This document shows, one piece after another, positions 53,639 through 62,734 of a DNA stretch of 64,000 bases (position 1 is its first letter; every line of letters begins with the position of its first letter). The translations under genes were made by a program, and so were the position numbers. The DNA comes from an uncultured Rickettsiales bacterium (GTDB lineage Bacteria; Pseudomonadota; Alphaproteobacteria; Rickettsiales; UBA1997), in NCBI GenBank assembly GCA_944392135.1, contig CALXVQ010000008.1:16241-80240 (forward strand). The letters run 5' to 3'. The notes under the pieces were generated by a model. It had not been told where the DNA came from. It worked only from the letters and a program-made list of their open reading frames with translations, and made no database searches.

Positions 53639-56239
53639 ATGACAGAGTTGGTTAATTCACTTGAAAGTCTAGATGCTCTACTTAAAAAGGTAAAAGAAGC
53701 TCAAAAGCTTTATGCTACATATTCACAAGAACAAGTAGATGAAATCTTTAAAAGAACTGCATTACTCGCTAATACAGAAAGAATTAGACTTGCTAAAATG
53801 GCTGTTGAAGAAACCGGAATGGGTGTTGTTGAAGATAAAGTTATTAAGAATCATTTTGCAGCAGAATATATTTATAATAAATATAAAAATGCAAAAACTT
53901 GTGGTATTATTGAAGAAGATATTACACATGGTATGATGAAGATTGCCGACCCTGTTGGAATTATTGCTTGTGTTGTGCCTACAACAAACCCAACAGCAAC
54001 TGCAATTTTTAAATGCTTAATTGCTTTAAAAACAAGAAATGCTATGGTATTTTCACCACATCCAAGAGCTAAAAAATGTACTATTGAAGCATTAAAAGTA
54101 GTTGTTGAGGCTGCGAGACAAGCTGGTGCTCCTGATAATTTATTGGGTTGGATTGACGAACCTAGTGTTGAATTGTCAGCAGCATTAATGAATCACCCTG
54201 ATATTGATTTAATTTTAGCAACAGGTGGCCCTGGCATGGTTAAAGCTGCTTATAGTTGTGGCAAACCAGCTGTTGGTGTTGGTGCTGGAAATGCTCCTGC
54301 TTTAATTGATGAAACAGCCGATATTGAAACAACTGTATCGTCTATTATTATGAGTAAAACTTTTGATAATGGTATGATATGTGCTTCTGAACAAAGTGCT
54401 GTTGTAGTTGAATCAATATACGAAGATATTAAAAAAGAATTTGAAAAAAGGGGTGGTTATTATGTAAAAGGCCAAGATAAAACAAAATTAATTAATTTTG
54501 CTTTCCCTAATGGTGTATTGAATTCTGCAATAGTAGGACAACCTGCTACAAAAATTGCTGAAATGGCTGGTATTAAAGTTCCAGAAAGAACAAAAATATT
54601 AATTGGTGAAGCTACTGAAATTAGTATGAATGAACCATGGGGTAGGGAAAAATTATCTCCATTACTTGGTATGTATAAAGCAAAGAATTTTGAAGATGGT
54701 GTAAAAAAAGCTCATGCATTAGTTAATTTAGGTGGTGCAGGTCATACATCTATTCTCTATACAAATCAACAATATACAGATAGAATTAAGAAATATGCTG
54801 ATGTAATGGATACAGGAAGAATTTTAGTAAATACTCCATCTTCTTTCGGTGGTATTGGTGATGTTTATAATTTTAGATTAGAACCTTCTTTGACATTAGG
54901 TTGTGGAAGTTGGGGTAAAAATTCTGTTAGTGAAAATGTTGGAGTTAAACATCTTATTAATATTAAAACAGTAGCTATGAGAGAAGAAAATATGTTATGG
55001 TTCAAAGTACCACCAAAGATTTATTTTAAGAAAGGTTGTACTAAATTTGCATTAGAAGAATTAAAAGGCCATAAAAAGGCATTTATTATTACTGATAAAA
55101 TCTTATTTGATTTAGGAACAACAAAGAAGGTTACAAATGTTCTTGATGAAATAGGTATAGAATATACACTTTTCTATGATGTTCATCCAGATCCAGATTT
55201 ATCAACAATTAATAAAGCAATACATGATGTTAGAACATTTAAACCTGATTTAATTATTGCATTAGGTGGTGGTTCTCCTATGGATGCTGCAAAAATTTTA
55301 TGGTTAATGTACGAGCAACCAGAAATTGCTTTTGAAGATGTTGCTATGAGATTTATGGATATTAGAAAAAGAATCTTTATGTTAAAAGATTTAGGACAAG
55401 TAGCTAAATTAATTTGTATTCCTACAACATCAGGTACAGGTTCAGAAATTAGTTCATTCTCAGTTATTACTGATGATGCAACAGGCATTAAATACCCATT
55501 AGCTGATTATGCATTTACACCTAGTATGGCTATTATTGATCCTGATTTTGTTATGACAATGCCTAAGGGTTTAGCTGCTGCTTCTGGTATTGATGCTGTT
55601 ACACATTGTCTTGAAGCATATGTTTCAACAATGGCTAGTCCATTTACTGATAGTGTTGCATTAGAAGGCCTAAAACTATTATTTAAACACTTACCAAAAT
55701 CTGTAAATGAATGTACTGAATATGACAGAGAACAAGTTCACTATGCAGCAACACTTGCTGGTATGGCTTTTGCTAATGCTTTCTTAGGTGTTTGCCACTC
55801 AATGGCACATAAAATTGGTGGACATTTACATATTCCACATGGTATTGCTAATGCTTACTTGATTTGCCAAGTAATTAAATATAATAGTTCTGAAAAACCT
55901 ACAAAACAAGCAGCATTCCCACAATACAAATATCCATTTGCTAAACAAAGATATGCACACATTGCAGATTATTTAGGTTTAGGTGGAAAGAATGATGATG
56001 AAAAGGTAGATAATTTAATCAAAGCTCTTCAAGAATTAAAAACTTCTGTTGGAGTTAAAACTTCTATGAAAGAAGGTGGTGTAAAGAAAGAAGATCTTGA
56101 AAAAGCTTTAAAGAATGGTTTAGCAGAAGAAGCATTTGACGATCAAAGTACAGGTTGCAACCCTAGATATCCTTTAATTTCTGAAATTGAAGAATTATAT
56201 TGGAAAGCATACAAAGGTGAAACTGACTTTGATATCTAA
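53639..56239 (+). CDS. adhE: Bifunctional acetaldehyde-CoA/alcohol dehydrogenase AdhE
   Basis: AdhE reduces acetyl-CoA to acetaldehyde and then ethanol, regenerating two NAD+. The aldehyde dehydrogenase half (about 1-440) has the catalytic Cys in GMICASEQS near 248. The iron alcohol dehydrogenase half has GGGSPMDAAK near 542, PTTSGTGSE and the iron histidines in HSMAHKIGGHLHIPHG near 725. At about 866 residues it is close to the family norm. The ATG at 53639 is chosen over the ATG two codons upstream because AAGGAG lies 7 bases before it. In concert with PflB it forms the ethanol branch of mixed-acid fermentation. Confidence 0.97.
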   Translation: MTELVNSLESLDALLKKVKEAQKLYATYSQEQVDEIFKRTALLANTERIRLAKMAVEETGMGVVEDKVIKNHFAAEYIYNKYKNAKTCGIIEEDITHGMMKIADPVGIIACVVPTTNPTATAIFKCLIALKTRNAMVFSPHPRAKKCTIEALKVVVEAARQAGAPDNLLGWIDEPSVELSAALMNHPDIDLILATGGPGMVKAAYSCGKPAVGVGAGNAPALIDETADIETTVSSIIMSKTFDNGMICASEQSAVVVESIYEDIKKEFEKRGGYYVKGQDKTKLINFAFPNGVLNSAIVGQPATKIAEMAGIKVPERTKILIGEATEISMNEPWGREKLSPLLGMYKAKNFEDGVKKAHALVNLGGAGHTSILYTNQQYTDRIKKYADVMDTGRILVNTPSSFGGIGDVYNFRLEPSLTLGCGSWGKNSVSENVGVKHLINIKTVAMREENMLWFKVPPKIYFKKGCTKFALEELKGHKKAFIITDKILFDLGTTKKVTNVLDEIGIEYTLFYDVHPDPDLSTINKAIHDVRTFKPDLIIALGGGSPMDAAKILWLMYEQPEIAFEDVAMRFMDIRKRIFMLKDLGQVAKLICIPTTSGTGSEISSFSVITDDATGIKYPLADYAFTPSMAIIDPDFVMTMPKGLAAASGIDAVTHCLEAYVSTMASPFTDSVALEGLKLLFKHLPKSVNECTEYDREQVHYAATLAGMAFANAFLGVCHSMAHKIGGHLHIPHGIANAYLICQVIKYNSSEKPTKQAAFPQYKYPFAKQRYAHIADYLGLGGKNDDEKVDNLIKALQELKTSVGVKTSMKEGGVKKEDLEKALKNGLAEEAFDDQSTGCNPRYPLISEIEELYWKAYKGETDFDI

Positions 56240-56251
56240 ATTTTAATAAAT

Positions 56252-56283
56252 ATTCAAGAAGAATAATATTATTCTTCTTGAAT
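56252..56283 (+). terminator. Terminator of adhE
   Basis: ATTCAAGAAGAATAAT is directly followed by its complement ATTATTCTTCTTGAAT, a perfect 16-bp palindrome shortly after the stop. Confidence 0.7.
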
Positions 56284-56319
56284 AGACTATATATAATATT
56301 ATTAATAATTTGTTTTATT

Positions 56320-57087
56320 ATGAAAATACATCAAATAAGAAATGCTACTTTAATTATTACATATAATGGTAAAAAATTTTTAATTGATCCATGGCTTGGT
56401 CCAAAGGATTATATGCCTGGTTTTGAAGGAGCATATAATTCTCATATTAGACAACCAAGAGAAGAATTACCTATTGATATAAAAACAATAGTTGATGTAG
56501 ATGCAGTTATATTAACTCATTTTCATCCAGATCATTGGGATAAATATGCTGAAGAAGCAATCAAAAAAGATATTCCATTTTTTGTCCAATCAAAAACTGA
56601 TTATGATATTATTTCATCGTATGGTTTTAATAATATTAAAATCTTGTCCTATGATGGAACTGAAATTTTTGGTACGACATTATATAAAACCGATTGTCAG
56701 CATGGAAAACGAGAAATTGTAAAACCTATTTGTGAATCAATGGGTATGCCATATGACGCTATGGGAATCGTATTCAAATCAGACAATGAAAAAACACTAT
56801 ATATTGCTGGTGATACGATTTTTGTTGATGAAGTTAAACAAACTATCAATAAATTCAAACCGGAGATAATAGTAGTGAATGCTTGTGGAGCGATGTTATT
56901 AAATAATGAAAAAATTATTATGGATGATAATGATGTAAAAGCGGTAGCTAATTTTACTAAGAATTCAACTATAATAGTTAGTCATTTAGATAATGTTAGT
57001 CACTTAACAACTACAAGGCAAGATATAGAAAATTTAAAATTGTCAAATGTATTAATTCCACATAATAACGATATATTAGAATTCTAA
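56320..57087 (+). CDS. Metallo-beta-lactamase-fold hydrolase (UlaG-like)
   Basis: The metal motif THFHPDHWDKY lies near residue 65, DTIFVDE (bridging Asp) near 167 and a final His in VSHLDN near 225. The start (MKIHQIRNATLIITYNGKKFLIDPWLG) is typical of the UlaG-like branch of small cytosolic lactonases and hydrolases. The substrate is unknown. The ATG at 56320 is preferred to an upstream TTG that lies in the adhE terminator. Its own terminator follows, so it is likely a single unit. Confidence 0.82.
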   Translation: MKIHQIRNATLIITYNGKKFLIDPWLGPKDYMPGFEGAYNSHIRQPREELPIDIKTIVDVDAVILTHFHPDHWDKYAEEAIKKDIPFFVQSKTDYDIISSYGFNNIKILSYDGTEIFGTTLYKTDCQHGKREIVKPICESMGMPYDAMGIVFKSDNEKTLYIAGDTIFVDEVKQTINKFKPEIIVVNACGAMLLNNEKIIMDDNDVKAVANFTKNSTIIVSHLDNVSHLTTTRQDIENLKLSNVLIPHNNDILEF

Positions 57088-57111
57088 TTATTAATGATTC
57101 GTTATAAATAT

Positions 57112-57148
57112 AAATATAGTGTTGATTAATTTTTAACACTATATTTTT
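57112..57148 (+). terminator. Terminator of the metallo-hydrolase gene
   Basis: AAATATAGTGTT pairs with AACACTATATTT around an 11-base loop and ends in Ts. Confidence 0.75.
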
Positions 57149-57218
57149 ATAAATAAGAATTGTGAAATAAAATTAATTATTTATATTCAAATAAATGATA
57201 ATATTATTTAGGTGAACT

Positions 57219-58277
57219 ATGAAGAAGATTGCAATAATTGGAGCTAATGGAAGAATAGGACAGGAAGTCCTTAAAAATATATGCAATGGTGTGAATAATA
57301 ATGAAATTGAAATTGTTTTATTGGTTTCAAATAAAGAAACAAGTTTAAACAAAATGAAGGGCTTTTTATTGGATTTAGAAAATAGCCTATTTTTGATTTC
57401 TAATAAAGTAAAAGATATTAAATTTTCAATTACACAAGATTATAAGTTAATTCAAAATGCTGATGTGGTTATTATTACGGCATCTAAAAGCGCCACACCG
57501 GAAGAAAAAAAGAAATTTAAAGATGTTGATAATACTGGTAGACTTGTAACTTGTAAAGTTAATTTAGATATGATAAAAGATATTGGCGAGAATATAAAAA
57601 AATATGCTCCTAATAGTTTTGTTGTAGTAATTACTAATCAAGTTGATATAATAACAAGTATAATGAGATCAATTTTAGGCAAAACACAAAAGGTTATAGG
57701 TGTTGGAAATTCGCTTGATTCTGCTAGATTGTGCTATTGTTTATATAATGCTTTAAAAGATAAATTTACTTTTCTTAAAAAAACAGATATACAAGCAAAA
57801 ATAGTTGGTTATCACAATAATTCTATGTTTATTTTAAATAGTACATTAAAAACCAATATAAAAGAAGTTGATGAATTTTTAGATAGTGATGAAGGTAAAA
57901 AAGTTATTGAATCTTGTTTACAAGAAACAAGAGATATGGGTATGCATATTTCAATATTGAATAAATTAGGTTCTGAAATTCCATTAAAAGTTTATGGTTC
58001 ATTTGTAGCTCCTGCAAAAGCTATTAGTGATATTGTGTTGGCTTATATTGGAGAAAAAGATGAACTTGAAACAGTATGCAATATTTTGGTTGATAATGAA
58101 GATGTAGCAAAATTATATGGTGTTAAAATGTATGATGAAATATCTATTCCTGCTATTATATCTAATTTAAATATAAAACCTATTACAAAATATACAATTA
58201 GCAATGATGAAAAAGATTTATTTAAAGAGGCTCAAATAAATATACAAAAAGATATAGAAATATTAAAAAAATTCTAA
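57219..58277 (+). CDS. Malate/lactate dehydrogenase-like protein
   Basis: The NAD-binding sequence IAIIGANGRIGQEVL starts the protein. ITNQVDIIT (family NPVD), GVGNSLDSARL (substrate-binding Arg) and GYHNNSMF (catalytic His, family GEHGDS) follow. So the fold and the His/Arg pair are retained. The mobile substrate loop, usually RKPGMSR, reads ASKSATPEEKKKFKDVDN and is longer, so malate or lactate specificity cannot be assumed. At 352 residues it is about 35 longer than usual. The gene has its own promoter gap and a strong terminator that is part of the fic-flanking repeat. Confidence 0.8.
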   Translation: MKKIAIIGANGRIGQEVLKNICNGVNNNEIEIVLLVSNKETSLNKMKGFLLDLENSLFLISNKVKDIKFSITQDYKLIQNADVVIITASKSATPEEKKKFKDVDNTGRLVTCKVNLDMIKDIGENIKKYAPNSFVVVITNQVDIITSIMRSILGKTQKVIGVGNSLDSARLCYCLYNALKDKFTFLKKTDIQAKIVGYHNNSMFILNSTLKTNIKEVDEFLDSDEGKKVIESCLQETRDMGMHISILNKLGSEIPLKVYGSFVAPAKAISDIVLAYIGEKDELETVCNILVDNEDVAKLYGVKMYDEISIPAIISNLNIKPITKYTISNDEKDLFKEAQINIQKDIEILKKF

Positions 58278-58290
58278 TAGCTAAATTTAT

Positions 58291-58331
58291 TTATAAAAAT
58301 AGGTAAAATATTTTACCTATTTTTTACCTAT
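58291..58331. repeat. 41-bp direct repeat upstream of fic, with palindrome
   Basis: Positions 58291-58331 equal 59664-59704 base for base. The core AAAATAGGTAAAAT followed by its complement is a perfect 28-bp palindrome, with a further half-site TTTTACCTAT on the right. It can serve as terminator of the upstream dehydrogenase gene. It also lies directly before the TTGACT of a plausible fic promoter (58333-58338), where an operator would sit. Confidence 0.85.
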
Positions 58332-58386
58332 CTTGACTTTAAAAATTAAAATATTAAAATTGGCATAGGAATATATTTATTTTATT

Positions 58387-59679
58387 ATGGCAGAATTAAA
58401 ACAAATCAGTATAGAAAAACCTAATTATACTAAATCTTATTATGATAATGTAAGACATAAATATATACATAGCAATGATAATACTATATTAAATATTATT
58501 GAAAAAACAGAAAAACCTGCTTATTTATATTGGAATGAAATTAAATATAAAAATTGGCTCCCCAATAATTATACTCCATTAGATTTTTGGCTAATTGTAA
58601 AATTTATAAGAAGTATAAAATATATACAAACACCAATTAAAGCACAAAATGGAGAATATTTTAAATATTATGAAACAAATAATTTTAGAGAAATTTTATT
58701 TAAATTAACCAATTATCAACCTCAAAATGATTATACAAAATTTTTAAAATCTAGTTTTATTGAAGAATCAATTTCATCATCACAAATTGAAGGGGCACAT
58801 ACTACAAGAAGTAAAGCAAAAAAAATTATTTTAGGCGATGAAAAACCATCAAATAATTCTGATCAAATGATTTTAAATAATTTTCAAGCTATGGAAGCTT
58901 TGCAATTAAAACATAAAAATGAAGATTTATCATTAAATATGATTAAAGAATTGCATAAAATTTTGACTTTAAATGATAAAGAAATTGAAGAAAATAAAAA
59001 GGGAATTTTTAGATTAGATGAAGATGAAATTATTGTTGGGGACAATTTAAAACAAGAATATTCATATAAAACACCAAATGTAGAATTTTTAAATACTGAA
59101 ATACAAGAGTTGATTAAGTTTGCTAATAATAATGATTTATTTATTCACCCAATAATTAAAGCTATAATGATTCATTTTTGGTTTTCTTATTTGCATCCTT
59201 TCGTTGATGGAAATGGTAGACTTGCTAGATGTTTATTTTATTGGTTTTTATTAAAACATAATCTTGAAATATTTGCTTATTATCCAATATCTAGTTTAAT
59301 TAAAAAGTCTAGAAAACAATATGATAATGCCTTTATATACACAGAGCAAGATGATAATGACTTAAATTATTTTATTGACTATAATTTGAGAAAAATGTTA
59401 GAAGCAAAGGAACAATTTGAAAAATATATTAAAGAAAAGAATATAATACAAGATAACATTGACAAAATTAGTATGGAAAATGATTTAAATTTTAGACAAG
59501 AACAAATACTAAAAGATATAAATTTAAACAAATATTTATATATTACAATGACATATTATATGAATCTTTTTAATATTTCGAAACCAACAGCAATTAAAGA
59601 TTTACAAGATTTAGAAGATAAAAAAATTTTGTTATCAAAAAAGGTTGGAAGAGAAATAAGATATTATAAAAATAGGTAA
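58387..59679 (+). CDS. Fic-family protein with N-terminal inhibitory motif and C-terminal winged helix
   Basis: Fic enzymes transfer AMP (or another nucleotide part) to hydroxyl groups of target proteins. The core HPFVDGNGRLAR near residues 270-283 has the catalytic His, Asp, Asn and Arg. The inhibitory motif SSQIEG at 131-136, before the Fic core, places it in class II, where the Glu blocks ATP binding until released. The last 60 residues resemble a winged helix (YYMNLFNISKPTAIKDLQDLEDKKIL), which could bind DNA. The protein is 430 residues long, as in the large bacterial Fic/DOC-type class. It is flanked by 41-bp direct repeats; the right one includes its last codons. Confidence 0.9.
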   Translation: MAELKQISIEKPNYTKSYYDNVRHKYIHSNDNTILNIIEKTEKPAYLYWNEIKYKNWLPNNYTPLDFWLIVKFIRSIKYIQTPIKAQNGEYFKYYETNNFREILFKLTNYQPQNDYTKFLKSSFIEESISSSQIEGAHTTRSKAKKIILGDEKPSNNSDQMILNNFQAMEALQLKHKNEDLSLNMIKELHKILTLNDKEIEENKKGIFRLDEDEIIVGDNLKQEYSYKTPNVEFLNTEIQELIKFANNNDLFIHPIIKAIMIHFWFSYLHPFVDGNGRLARCLFYWFLLKHNLEIFAYYPISSLIKKSRKQYDNAFIYTEQDDNDLNYFIDYNLRKMLEAKEQFEKYIKEKNIIQDNIDKISMENDLNFRQEQILKDINLNKYLYITMTYYMNLFNISKPTAIKDLQDLEDKKILLSKKVGREIRYYKNR

Positions 59680-59704
59680 AATATTTTACCTATTTTTTAC
59701 CTAT
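59664..59704. repeat. 41-bp direct repeat at the 3' end of fic
   Basis: Exact copy of 58291-58331, 1373 bp to the right. It covers the last five codons and stop of fic and supplies its terminator hairpin. Confidence 0.85.
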
Positions 59705-59732
59705 ATTTACTCATTATGAAAATATTTTGTAC

Positions 59733-59778
59733 TTGACAATAAAAATATAATATATTATGATTTTGATAATCATTATCA
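59733..59778 (+). promoter_or_regulatory. Promoter of fur with Fur box
   Basis: TTGACA at 59733-59738 and TATGAT at 59756-59761 have ideal 17-bp spacing. TGATAATCATTATCA at 59764-59778, a perfect dyad like the Fur box core, lies over the expected transcription start. The gene is therefore probably autorepressed. CGGAG at 59801 is the ribosome site for the ATG at 59813. Confidence 0.8.
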
Positions 59779-59812
59779 ATTAATAATATTATATTATTTA
59801 CGGAGAAAATTT

Positions 59813-60235
59813 ATGACAGATAATATTTTAGATGGTTTTACAAAGATTATTAAAGAAAATAACATTACTTTAACAAAACCTAGATTAGCTGTATTAAAAG
59901 TTTTAAGTACAAATAATTGCCATCTTAATGTTGACGATATTTATGATAAAGTAAAAAATATAGACGAAAATATTGGTATGGCAACTATTTATAGGACATT
60001 AAATTTATTTTGTGATATTGGCTTAATTGAAAAACATGATTTTAAAGGTTGTAAAACTTTTTATGAAAAATCAGATAAATTTTCATTTCATCATCACCAT
60101 ATAATTGATACAAATAGTGGAGAAATTATTGAATTTCCGGATGTTGAAATAGATAAACTATTAAATAAAATATGTGATAAATATGGTTATAAAATGCTAA
60201 ATCACAAAGTGGAAATTTATGCTGAAAAGAAATAA
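59813..60235 (+). CDS. fur: Ferric uptake regulator Fur (alphaproteobacterial type)
   Basis: Fur is a metal-responsive dimeric repressor. The N-terminal winged helix includes LTKPRLAVLKVL and GMATIYRTLNLFCDIGLIEKHDF; the metal site is HHHHIIDTNSGEIIEF. E. coli Fur has a CxxC zinc pair after the histidines; here the positions read IDTNSG, with no cysteine. This is usual in alphaproteobacterial Fur/Mur proteins, which may sense iron or manganese. Length (140) is typical. The own promoter carries a Fur box. It lies between fic and pflB without sharing a clear operon. Confidence 0.93.
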   Translation: MTDNILDGFTKIIKENNITLTKPRLAVLKVLSTNNCHLNVDDIYDKVKNIDENIGMATIYRTLNLFCDIGLIEKHDFKGCKTFYEKSDKFSFHHHHIIDTNSGEIIEFPDVEIDKLLNKICDKYGYKMLNHKVEIYAEKK

Positions 60236-60401
60236 AAATATTTTTATTAAAAATATTATTATGAAAATTTATAAAATAATAAAATAAATAATTTATAATG
60301 TATATTTATGATAAAAATTATAAAATATTTTTTTCTTGATAATAAGAATTAAATGTGTTATAAGAAGATTTATGAATTTTATTAACAAAAATGGAGTAAA
60401 T

Positions 60402-62618
60402 ATGAACTTTAAAGGTGAATATTGGAAAGATGAAATTGATGTTAGAGACTTTATACAAGAAAATTATAAACCATACACTGGTGATGATAAATTTTTAAAA
60501 CCAGCAACAGAAAAAACAAAAAAAGTATGGGATAAACTTACAGAAATGTTTAAAGTTGAAAGGGAAAAAGGAGTTTATGATGCTGAAACTAAACTTCCAC
60601 AAAGTCTTGAAACTTATGGTGCAGGTTATATTGATAAAGAAAATGAAACTATTGTTGGACTTCAAACAGATAAACCATTAAAAAGAGGTATTTTTCCAAA
60701 AGGTGGTTTAAGAATGGTTGAAACAGCTTTAAAATCTTATGGTTATGAACTTGACCCATTAACAAAAGAAATCTTTACAAAATACAGAAAAACCCATAAT
60801 GATGGTGTTTTTGCTGCTTACGATCAAGATATTAGAGCTTGCAGACATGCTCATATAATTACAGGTTTACCTGATGCTTATGGTAGAGGTAGAATTATTG
60901 GTGATTATAGAAGAGTTGCTTTATATGGTGTTGATAGATTAATTGAAGAAAAGCAAAAAGATTTCAAAAATATGGGTGGTGAAGAATATAATGAAGATAT
61001 TATTAGAAAGAGAGAAGAAATCACTGAACAAATTAATGCTTTAAAATCATTTAAAAAGATGTGTGCTAATTATGGCTTTGATGTATCAAAACCAGCTACA
61101 AATGCAAAAGAAGCAGTACAATGGGTATACTTTGCATATTTAGGAGCTGTAAAAGATCAAGATGGTGCTGCTATGTCTCTTGGTAGAGTTTCAACTTTCC
61201 TTGATATTTATATTGAAAAAGATATTGAAGAAGGAAAATTAACAGAAGAAGAAGCGCAAGAATTAGTAGATCAAATGATTATTAAATTAAGAATTGTTAG
61301 ATTCTTAAGAACTCCTGAATATAACTCATTATTTACTGGTGATCCTACTTGGGTTACAGAATCACTTGGTGGTATGGGTGTTGATGGAAGAACACTTGTT
61401 ACAAAAACATCTTTTAGATTCTTAAATACATTATATAATTTAGGTCCTGCTCCAGAACCAAACTTAACAGTTTTATGGTCTGAAAATCTTCCTGAAAATT
61501 GGAAAAAATTCTGTGCAAAAGTTTCTATTGATACATCTGCTATTCAATATGAAAATGATGATTTAATGAGACCACTTTATGGCGATGATTATGGTATTGC
61601 TTGTTGTGTTTCATCAATGAAAATTGGTAAACAAATGCAATTCTTCGGTGCAAGAGCTAATTTAGTAAAATGTTTACTTTATGCTATAAACGGCGGTAAA
61701 GATGAAATTCATGGTGATCAAGTTGGCCCTATGTTTGAACCTATCACAAGTGAATATTTAGATTATGATGAAGTTATGGCAAAATTTAATCAAATGATGA
61801 AATGGCTTGCTAAAACATATTGTAATGCTTTAAAAATTATTCACTACATGCATGACAAATATGATTATGAAGCATATGAAATGGCTTTACACGATACAGA
61901 TGTAGAAAGATTTGAAGCATCAGGTATTGCAGGACTTTCTATTGTTGCTGATTCATTAAATGCTATTAAAAATTGCAAAGTAAAAGTTATTAGAAACGAA
62001 CAAGGTTTAGCTGTTGATTTTGAAAGAGAAGGTGATTATGTTCCTTTTGGAAATAATGATGAAGAAGCAGATAAGATTGCTTGTGATTTAGTAAAAACAT
62101 TTATGGGTTATATGGCTAGTCATGAGACATATAGGGGAGCATTAGCAACTCAATCACTTTTAACAATCACATCTAATGTAGTTTATGGAAAGAATACAGG
62201 TGCTACACCTTGTGGAAGAAAAGCTGGTACTCCATTTGCTCCTGGTGCTAACCCTATGAATGGTAGAGATACAAAAGGTGCAATTGCTGCTTTATCTTCT
62301 GTTGCTAAACTTCCATTTGCTTATTCAAGAGATGGTATTTCATACACATTTGCAATTACTCCACAAGCATTAGGTAAAGACAAAGATTCACAAATCACTA
62401 ACCTTGTATCTTTACTTGATGGCTACTTTACACCAAAAGGCGGTCAACATCTTAATGTAAATGTATTTGTGAAAGAATTGCTTGAAGATGCTATGAATCA
62501 TCCTGAAAAATATCCACAACTCACAATTAGAGTTTCTGGTTATGCTGTTAATTTTATTAAATTAACAAAAGAACAACAATTAGATGTTATTAGCAGAACT
62601 ATTAATAGTTGTATGTAA
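60402..62618 (+). CDS. pflB: Formate acetyltransferase (pyruvate formate-lyase)
   Basis: PflB splits pyruvate with CoA into acetyl-CoA and formate under anoxia by a glycyl-radical mechanism. The active-site cysteine pair is in IACCVSSM near 400-401; the glycyl radical loop is RVSGYAVNF near 713. The ATG at 60402 ([18 protein letters not shown]) is chosen over one 22 codons upstream, because GGAG precedes it and the family starts there. At 738 residues it is of normal length. PflA, the activating SAM enzyme often next door, is not in the window. It feeds AdhE at 53.6 kb. Confidence 0.97.
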   Translation: MNFKGEYWKDEIDVRDFIQENYKPYTGDDKFLKPATEKTKKVWDKLTEMFKVEREKGVYDAETKLPQSLETYGAGYIDKENETIVGLQTDKPLKRGIFPKGGLRMVETALKSYGYELDPLTKEIFTKYRKTHNDGVFAAYDQDIRACRHAHIITGLPDAYGRGRIIGDYRRVALYGVDRLIEEKQKDFKNMGGEEYNEDIIRKREEITEQINALKSFKKMCANYGFDVSKPATNAKEAVQWVYFAYLGAVKDQDGAAMSLGRVSTFLDIYIEKDIEEGKLTEEEAQELVDQMIIKLRIVRFLRTPEYNSLFTGDPTWVTESLGGMGVDGRTLVTKTSFRFLNTLYNLGPAPEPNLTVLWSENLPENWKKFCAKVSIDTSAIQYENDDLMRPLYGDDYGIACCVSSMKIGKQMQFFGARANLVKCLLYAINGGKDEIHGDQVGPMFEPITSEYLDYDEVMAKFNQMMKWLAKTYCNALKIIHYMHDKYDYEAYEMALHDTDVERFEASGIAGLSIVADSLNAIKNCKVKVIRNEQGLAVDFEREGDYVPFGNNDEEADKIACDLVKTFMGYMASHETYRGALATQSLLTITSNVVYGKNTGATPCGRKAGTPFAPGANPMNGRDTKGAIAALSSVAKLPFAYSRDGISYTFAITPQALGKDKDSQITNLVSLLDGYFTPKGGQHLNVNVFVKELLEDAMNHPEKYPQLTIRVSGYAVNFIKLTKEQQLDVISRTINSCM

Positions 62619-62640
62619 TTAAATAATAAACACTAATTAT

Positions 62641-62670
62641 AAAGAATAGATAGAAATATCTATTCTTTTT
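62641..62670 (+). terminator. Terminator of pflB
   Basis: AAAGAATAGATA pairs with TATCTATTCTTT around a 4-base loop and ends in Ts, 22 bases after the stop. Confidence 0.88.
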
Positions 62671-62734
62671 ATCTATAATAATTAAATTTGTGAATTATCA
62701 CTTTATATAAAATCTTACAATGAGAGGATATGGT

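Noticed and set aside
60236..60401. FNR-type operator (TTGAT-N4-ATCAA) upstream of pflB
   Set aside because: I looked for the dyad and found none; only AT-rich sequence is visible.
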